Positions 56,968-64,000 of a stretch of 64,000 nucleotides of DNA are shown here, piece after piece. The notes beneath the pieces were generated by a model that had not been told where the DNA came from, searched no databases, and worked only from the letters and a program-made list of their open reading frames with translations. The stretch spans positions 992,329-1,056,328 of the forward strand of contig CABFPE010000030.1 of the NCBI GenBank assembly GCA_900660155.1, written 5' to 3'. The DNA comes from Hofstenia miamia. Its lineage: Eukaryota > Xenacoelomorpha > Acoela > Hofsteniidae. The position numbers were made by a program, and so were the translations under genes. Positions within the stretch are counted from its first letter, which is position 1. Each line of letters begins with the position of its first letter.

Positions 56968-58912
56968 CTAAACCAACCAAATTTAATAGTTTTACCAAAT
57001 AAATTAAAATATTTCACAAGATAGCCTTTCTCTTCCACTTAATGACGCACGACGCCTTGCATCAAAATACTTGCCTAAAAAAATTTTATATTCAGTTTAT
57101 TTGTTTTACCAATTTACAAGTTTTTTGTCGAAATCAGTTCTACATTTGCTTATAACAATAGATAAAACTATGTCATCGATAAATCAACCGCACCCAATCT
57201 GCAAAGTTTTAATCAAGATCTTCTTATTAGCTAACTTATGAACTACAATACATTGCATAATACAATGTGGTCCAATCTCATTTTTCCAATATTTTCCTAA
57301 GCAACGTCTACCTGTGAATAATTTTGCCAGGCAGGGTCAGCCCATATTTGCTTGCTAATCAAGAAACTTAAATATTTATTAAAAACATACTAAAAAACTA
57401 AAAAGCTTAGCGAGGACACACAGGTTCAAAACATTTTTTTCTACCTATGAGGCAACAAAACATTTACATTAACATTGCTTAAACCTATTTCAGAGAACTC
57501 ATTCAGAGGGTGGGTAGAATTACCCACCCCTATTATAATCCGAACTAATGATGCAAGCAATATAATTTTGGGAATGTAACTACACCATGATGTAAAATTT
57601 TCATTTCTGCTGCAAAGTTTCATTACTGTGATGATGTCAGCCTTTTTTATTGACGTCTGCAAATGAAAATGGGAGGAAAATTGCATAATTTTTTCCTTTA
57701 TTGTTATCATCCATCCAGTGTCTGTCTCTATGGGCTTATTGTACAGAAATAGACCGAAAGTACTTGAAACCATCACAATGTTCATATTCTAGGAAGTACA
57801 CATCGCAACATCCTAAAATTTGGCAAAGCTATGTGTGATAGAAAAATATTAAGAGTCAGAAAATTTCAAGCAACAATAATAATTTTAGTTCTACCCACCC
57901 ATTCTTCTCCCTGAATCGGGTTAAGCAAAATATAAATTTATTGCTGATAACACTGTGTGAAGTGAAAAATCTTTCATTGGGTACACTAGTTGCAGGAATG
58001 ACAAGCACGTCGACAGCAAGCTGAGATACAAAAGTGTCCTTGCAAAAGAGTCAATCGCAACGCAATCAACAACTTGTGAAATAGTTCGAAAACTCTTTTT
58101 TCAAAAAGACTTGCAAGTTGTTGTTTAACGGAGTCAATTTCAAAATCTTCCTAAAAAACCCGAAGATTTCGATACACTAATATGACACTACAGTACTGCA
58201 AAAATTATGAAAAATATGTTGGTGTATTCAGGGTTTTAGTCTTGAATTTCTAAGATAGATTTTATCCGGATTTAACTATATCTGTTTTATCCTGTCCTGT
58301 CCTTATTTACCCTGCCGTGATTATCCTGTAAAGTTTATACATATCATAGTTGTAAGAGGGTTGAGATTTTCAAAGCCAACCCTACTAGAACCCGAAACCT
58401 GACCCGACCTGAACCCGATATGTTGGAATTTGATTAGAAAATTGTATGAAAAATTTTAGAATCCGAATAATCCATTTGTCTTTAAAAACAATTAAAATGT
58501 GTTTGAATAACTAATTCTAGACAATGGCTTCACGATGGTTCTATTGAAAGGCATGATCGTTATCATTGATCGTATGTCCACAGCACGAAAAAATCTAGCT
58601 TGATAGAATTCACCTTTTCATTGAGTGTGCATGGGAGAAAACAGCGCAGATATTCTATTCTTAAAAATAGCAAAAATCGTTGGTACTTCAGATGTAGGTG
58701 TTGAAAAGGTAAAATTACAAGCGTTGGTGGAATTAGAATCCATGCCTAGCTAAACACTATTTTTGACACATCTACCTTGAAGATTGCCAGATATCGCTAA
58801 TCATAATGTAGAAAATCTCATAGTAAAGTACGATCAAAGGGCAGCTAACGGGAATCTCAATGGAGCCTAATGTAGTATATGATAATGCGATGTTTATGCA
58901 AATAATTCTCAC
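56968..58912. other. Intron of gene 2, no exon recognised
   Basis: AT-rich sequence. The minus-strand frame at 57441-57785 lacks splice context. A run of ACCCGA/CCTGACCCGACC words at 58383-58410 may be a repeat fragment. Confidence 0.45.
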
Positions 58913-59067
58913 CGCAAGATCATCTTGATTATGCACAGCATGGATCATTTTGATCCATACCCCTATTAAATTTCTATCTACTGCGAATTTCGAAAGAAAT
59001 TTAATGTATTTTTCAGAACATCGACGGAGCCGCGTTAGGCTTGTGCCGAGATATTTGAAAAAATGGG
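58913..59067 (-). CDS. Possible alternative exon of gene 2
   Basis: 155 bp bounded by an acceptor (ACATTTCAG) and a donor (GCG then GTGAGA). It is open in one frame for 51 codons (HFFKYLGTSLTRLRRCSEKY...). It enters needing two bases and leaves at phase 0, exactly like exon 2 (62384-62592). It could therefore replace exon 2 between the THAP exon and the last exon. The protein is basic with no known domain and gene 1 has no recognised counterpart. Two good splice sites and a compatible phase can occur by chance, so support is modest. Confidence 0.25.
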
Positions 59068-59299
59068 CTGAAATGTCTAAGTAATTGACTATTCCGCAAC
59101 AGTGTTCACAAATAACCCAAATACAGTAAATGCAATACAATTTATAAGCAAAGCGTTGAAAAATAGAATTTCCATTTTGTTATAAATCCGTAACATACTC
59201 CAATTGGGCCGAATTGGTATTAAATTAGACAGGCCGGACCGGGCTTAGGCTTACATTTTCAGCTCATGTTCGTCTCTGTGTCAATTGGGTTAAATCGAT

Positions 59300-59527
59300 T
59301 ACTATCTATAGCATACCATTTCTCTATCTGTGTGTTTAAAGTTTAGTTTCCGAGTCAACAAATCAATTCTGTTTTTCTTGCACTGGTACTGGATACGCTA
59401 GGACCGTGTCTTATATTAGGCCTGCCCTTTACAAAAAATTGGTGGTGGTTAATTGCGCAATATTTCAAATTGCAATTCTAATTAAAAAAAAATTCTAATA
59501 TGCTTTTTAAGGGTCTAAACGTTGCAT
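59300..59527. repeat. Diverged direct repeat, copy 1
   Basis: From CTATAGCATACCATTTCT to AAGGGTCTAAACGTTGCAT. The same boundaries recur at 59777-60001. The two flank the GC-rich repeat at 59529-59776, with an N at 59528. They differ at many sites, so this is not a simple exact assembly duplication; two haplotypes are possible. Confidence 0.6.
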
Positions 59528-59528
59528 N

Positions 59529-59776
59529 GGCTCTGGGCATAGACGTCGCCGTCTGCTCCTCAGAACAGACAGTCTCACATCACCGTCACCGCCCCCATAT
59601 GTGCTCCCGCACACATGGCAGCACCTTCTTCTACCCTATTGTTTAACGTCCACTCCTGGTTCGGGACTCCGCGAAGAGACGCGCCCATCGAGTATTGGTT
59701 CAGCGTCTCCGCCTACCCAGGAACCACCACATGGAGGTTACTCTCCAGGACGATTCGGGCGTAGCCCTTGGGTTCC
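59529..59776. repeat. GC-rich interspersed repeat, copy 2
   Basis: Homologous to 25284-25575, in the same orientation. It has the shared words GACGTCGCCGTCTG, ACCGCCCCCA, ACACATGGCAGCACCTTC and the B-box-like GGTTCGGGACTCC. It sits in an intron of gene 2 and begins next to an N. Confidence 0.6.
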
Positions 59777-60001
59777 CATCTATAGCATACCATTTCTTTA
59801 ACTGTTTGTTTAAAGCTTAATATGCGAATTAATAACACATTTATGCTTAGCTGGTACAAATACAGGATATTAGGGTAGAGTGGGGTAAAGTGGCCCTGCT
59901 ATTTACAAATAAATGGTGGTGGATAAATGCGCAATATTTCAAATTGCAATTCTAATTTAAAAACAATTCTAATATGCTTTTTAAGGGTCTAAACGTTGCA
60001 T
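59777..60001. repeat. Diverged direct repeat, copy 2
   Basis: Counterpart of 59300-59527. It continues into unique intron sequence after 60001. Confidence 0.6.
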
Positions 60002-62383
60002 TAGAATGTATTTTAAATGCAAATTTTGCTTACATTTCGTATGCAGCTTTGAATATTAAATTTTAATTTTCAAAATTTTCCAGAATTTTACTCAATTTCA
60101 ATAAATTTCTAAACTTCATTAGGAACTAATTAAAAAGTGTTTATACATAATATAAAAAAGATTGAAATAGTCTATTGAAAATATTTCTTTCTCCAAGCTC
60201 TGGAATTTCGATCTTACATAGTAGTATAAAGTTGCCACCATGATGTATCTATGTGATATAAAAGCATAATAGTAAAACAATAATAAAAGTATAGCAAACT
60301 GATTTCCTTACTTTTAGACACTGCTTCCAAAAATACATCAGTAAAATATTAGTTAGCTTGAATTATTGTAAATAGTTTTTCAAACGTACATTTCAACAAA
60401 TTTGAGAGAAATTTACCTTGAATTTCTCATCTCCATCAATTTTAAATTTTTGTGTCATTCCCCTTACTGTACAGTTCAAATAGGCTACAAATTTATCGAT
60501 TGCTATTTTAATAATAACTAAGGCGCATGTGGTGAACCATATATAGAAAATATCTTTCAGAAAATGTTAACATTAAATTAACTAGAGGATTTTATCAAAT
60601 TATAAATTCTACGTTTTTAATAGTTTTCCATAATGTGGCCTATATCCAATAAATCAAAGTAATATGTTGAAGACATTTCAGTAAAGACTTAAGAATTGAA
60701 AGTCATTGACCCTCACCAAATCACATATACCTACTACATGAATAAAATGTATTTCATTAATTTTTAATAACCAATCACTACATTTATTAAACAATTAGTC
60801 TATTAATGAAATGTAACTTCATATTGGCACTTTATCCAATGACTGCCAAAACTAACAAACCAATCATATTAAATCTAAGGCCCCTACTTCTTAGCAAAAG
60901 TAATTTCATAAAACTCTGTTTATGCAAAATTTGAGCAGAGACTTAGAGTTGCACTAAGAATATGAAAGCAGTTAAAAGTCTAATAAATACAACATTTGTA
61001 CACATTCCCATTAAGACATAGTAAGTTTAGGACAATCTACTCTACTATACATTTGTAAAACAGTTGTTTTCAAAATATAAGACCTCTCTGCATATTATAA
61101 TTGCGCTCATTTATATAAAAATATTTAGATAGCTTTAAACTTTTTGATTTTTCTCTTCATCAAGATATATCAACACTGGTCACTGTAACCTAGAGGGTGG
61201 CCATTTTACAACATCCAACCTTTTCACAACAACTGTTAATGTGGAGAACTGATATGGTAGTAAGAACTATAATAAATCATAATGTATTAGTTCAGACATC
61301 CAGCTGGGAATGTCTTTTTTCCCAGGAGGGTGGCCACTTTACCTTATTGCTGTTGCTATACCTAGGAATACAAGAATGTTAACAGGCAAATTTTTTAATA
61401 GGCTCCTCTACATGCAATTAACGTGAAAGTTAGATGTCTGATAAAAGACTCACATAAACTTTGATTGGGACCTGGGATACGATTTTTTTTCAAATGCGAT
61501 TTTTTGTGAATTTGTTGCGTATTTATTGATAGAACGTGATAATTGAAAATGCACAGTTATCATACAAAAAATAAACAAAGTTTTAATTTAAAAACATTAA
61601 TCAATTATTTGATTGCTTAATAATCCTAATAGAAATTCTTATAGGAGAAAGATAATCCATTTGAGATTAGAAATAACGAGATTCATTTGCAAATAACCAT
61701 GAACACTCCGAGCTATATCTAGAGAACAAATTTTGAACCATTTTTGCACTAATCCACACAGATTTTTAAAACATTAATTTTCAATATTTGTAAGGATCCT
61801 ACTGTATGGTTGACTTCACTATGAAATTCACCAATATAATAGGGTATTATTGATAGAAGCACAGAAGTAGGCAATTAAATCCAAATGAAGCAAAATATTA
61901 ATAAAAAATTAATTTAATTTTGTATTAATATTTCATTTCTGGATAGAAGAAGCTGTAAGGGAAGCAATGCAAACATGTCGACGTGGAGATTAAGTAGGTA
62001 CTTTAAGTTATAGGCTGGAAAAGAAATGAAGGTGAGGTACATAAATTTATATATATATATATAATTAGAATTGGTAGAGAAAAAGGAAGGCATAGCGTGC
62101 AGAGCAGTACGCAAAAAGCATGGAGAGTAGTTTCAAAAGTTAGAACGACACTTAAAATGGGATTCACCTGCAAATTTCTCGAATTCCTTGAAAACTGGTA
62201 AGTTACTATCCGAGACTGACATTTGAGCAAGGAAGAAGGGATACTTCAATAATCATCAGTAATCAAGACTAATGAAAAATGCAAGTTTCTTATTGCATTG
62301 CACTTACGTATACAAGCTCCTATAAAAGAAATGAATCTGAAATTTCATGATTGTTTATAACGTCGGATTGTAATGAGATCTAC
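60002..62383. other. Intron of gene 2, no exon recognised
   Basis: AT-rich sequence. The words GGGTGGCCA and GGTGGCCACTTTAC occur near 61195 and 61330. No coding signal; a short TA run lies at 62049-62063. Confidence 0.5.
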
Positions 62384-62592
62384 CTGTGACTTAAGAATGG
62401 ATAAAAGTGAAGGTGCGAGGGATGAATCAAAGTGCGAATCATTACTTTCAAAGGCCATAGTCGAGTTCTGCTTTTCCGTTGGCATGAATGATCCTGCATT
62501 ACTCGCATAGTCTGCGGAATGTGAAAGTTGTGCTACATCCTCATTGATTTCGGGTGAAAAAGTCTGAAGCTCTGTATCGCTCATGCCATTTT
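62384..62592 (-). CDS. Gene 2, exon 2
   Basis: 209 bp from an acceptor (TTGTTTAG) to a donor (TCACAG then GTAGAT). The first two bases complete a Glu codon opened by the THAP exon and it ends at phase 0. It encodes an acidic, Ser-rich linker (NGMSDTELQTFSPEINEDV...) that closes with SLAPSLLSILKSQ, aligned with PSLLTSIKESQ at the end of gene 1 exon 2. The rest is poorly conserved between the two genes. Confidence 0.75.
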
Positions 62593-63069
62593 CTAAACAA
62601 TTCCTATATCAATAAATATATAGCACATTACAATTTTAATATCAAATTTTGGCAATTTCATATTACATTTAATATTTAGTTCCTGCAATAAATCTGGTAA
62701 TAATCATTACATTCAGAAATAGAATAGTGTTCAGGATTTCACACTCGACTTGAGCAAGTTTGTATTACTTTCCGGGTTATCACTGGTGTATATGTATAGC
62801 ATAGTATCAACGATAAGAATCATTGAAAGTTCTGAATTAATCATTCGTTAAATGCTTGCTTATGTTGTCGTTGTTGACGATTGGGTAACGTTGAAACTAC
62901 TTATAACAAAGAACAAGAAAAAACGTAAGCCGTCGGCGTTAACAACGTTAAAGCGGATTTTAGCTCTAGCAAGGAAATGCAATTAACTTAATTGTGGGTC
63001 ATTTAACTAAAATAATTGTCTTTTCCGGCATGCCTTTGTGAATTTAAGAATGGGAATGAACATTTTTAC

Positions 63070-63439
63070 CTTCAATAGCGGCTTCCGTAGTTAACTCCAA
63101 GGCGTCGGACGATTTGGGTGAATCTATCTTCGATGGTTTACGCATTTTTGAATTATTGGCGTAATCCACAAATACTGAAGGCACTGCGTTTGCTTTCAAC
63201 CTAGGACGCTTCAATTGTTCGATTGTTGATTTGCGCTTGTCTGTACTATTCAAAATGTAGTCAGAATCAATAAAGTGTTTTCTGCAGATTCCAACATTAC
63301 GAGATGTTTTATTCCTGTTATTCGCAAGCTTTATCCATTTGCTTCTTATTAATGGATCAGAAGGAAACTGATGAACAGTGACGAAGGCTTCTCCTCTGTA
63401 ATTTGTTCTGCATCCAACTACAGCACACGTCGCTGGCAT
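63070..63439 (-). CDS. Gene 2, exon 1: THAP zinc-finger protein
   Basis: Starts MPATCAVVGC and ends at a donor (TTGAAG then GTAAAA, phase 1). Residues 1-90 are a complete THAP C2CH finger: Cys5, Cys10, HQFP (23-26), the invariant Trp35, Cys52-x2-His55, and AVPSVF (85-90, the closing Pro-Phe motif). THAP fingers are sequence-specific, zinc-dependent DNA-binding modules. Spliced to 62384-62592 and 56794-56967 it gives 753 bp, 250 residues, in frame. The ATG at 63439 is the first Met with the Cys5 spacing expected of the family. A basic segment follows the finger. No transposase follows, so this is a host-type THAP gene, unlike 17700-21490. Confidence 0.85.
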
Positions 63440-64000
63440 CACAGTAAATGAGGGAATATTACTCCGATGAGGAAAGGAATATCACTATGGATTATGTATC
63501 CGCTTACTGAATTCAACCCCGGTCCATATATATTTTTATCAACATCGAAATTGTCACTAGATGGCATACCAATGTTGACATAAGTTTTTAATGTTTAAAT
63601 TTTGCATTTGCTGTTTACAAAATTGCAGGCTCGAATTCTTATGATTTGGATTTGTGATGAGTGAAAATACCTTCATTTATTACAAATGCCTTAAGGTTGC
63701 AGAATACAAAAACATATTGCTTGAAGAAGAAGAAGATGTCTATGCAGAACTTACTTTATTAACAACTTAACCATAAAAAATCGACATTTTCAAAGGAAAA
63801 TAGTTAATATTTTCACGTACATCAAACACAGCAATATTCTCCATTACATGGGAATGCATTCAACATTAGATGTGTTAATATCTCAATATTTTCGAAGGCT
63901 TGGACAAACATCCTTGAAATTTTGAGCAAAACGGTTTATGTTTTTAAAATACCACGCAATTTTGGGCCAAAAACATTTAACCTTCAAATATATATATATA
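63440..64000. other. 5' flank of gene 2, no other gene seen
   Basis: AT-rich sequence. Contains a short GAAGAAGAAGAAGA run near 63725 and a TA run at the window edge. No promoter motif can be assigned with confidence. Confidence 0.45.

Noticed and set aside
1-64000. CRISPR array, bacterial operons, rRNA or tRNA genes
   Set aside because: No regularly spaced repeats of that kind, no ribosome-binding-site-linked gene strings, and no cloverleaf or rRNA sequence recognised. The window is eukaryotic.

Overview
This window is eukaryotic nuclear DNA from an invertebrate animal. It is strongly AT-rich, carries spliced genes with consensus GT/AG introns of about 5 to 8 kb, has long (AT)n runs, and is dense with decayed transposons of metazoan types (Ty3/gypsy, LINE, hAT, P, mariner). 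I cannot name the species; an arthropod or other ecdysozoan is a guess. It is a draft scaffold: there are N gaps at 3566-4565, 34489-34494 and 48605-48882, and single Ns flank three duplicated blocks that look like assembly joins.

Layout. 1-16360 is a graveyard of LTR retrotransposons in both orientations: LTRs, leaders and gag starts at 1-1750, 5009-5607 and 12668-14510, a RNase H fragment at 6950-7450, an integrase at 15446-16360, and two copies of an unrecognised 3' ORF at 1760-3336 and 11180-12650. A BED-finger hAT derivative (5634-6409), a LINE fragment and a 1.2-kb foldback element (7740-8967) interrupt it. 17700-21490 is a broken P-element/THAP9-like transposon. 21711-22709 is a broken coding region whose Cys/His spacing resembles the Asx/ASXL PHD finger. 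24287-26056 holds a hAT tail, a GC-rich interspersed repeat and a mariner remnant. 26674-27993 is the one clearly intact single-exon gene, a ceramide kinase (CERK). 28865-36431 holds MITEs and two LINE pseudogenes.

37976-63439 contains two neighbouring minus-strand genes that I reconstructed from splice sites and codon phase. Gene 1 (exons 50820-51354, 43691-43935, 37976-38149) starts with a Myb/SANT-like DNA-binding exon. Gene 2 (63070-63439, 62384-62592, 56794-56967) starts with a THAP zinc-finger exon. Their two downstream exons are paralogous, with the same phases and a last exon of the same length. They therefore look like duplicated transcription regulators whose DNA-binding module was exchanged. 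The first intron of gene 1 carries a ZBED/SCAND3-type hAT (43980-46493) with an 8-bp target duplication, plus two other hAT derivatives.

The most unusual item lies inside the 5.5-kb second intron of gene 1: a retroelement at 39053-42719. It has a reverse transcriptase and RNase H whose short motifs look hepadnavirus-like, no integrase, an overlapping ORF with an arginine-rich tail, and direct terminal repeats that begin inside the end of the polymerase frame. After removing an assembly duplication its unit length is about 2.7 kb. It is pseudogenised, and I describe it without reconstructing it.
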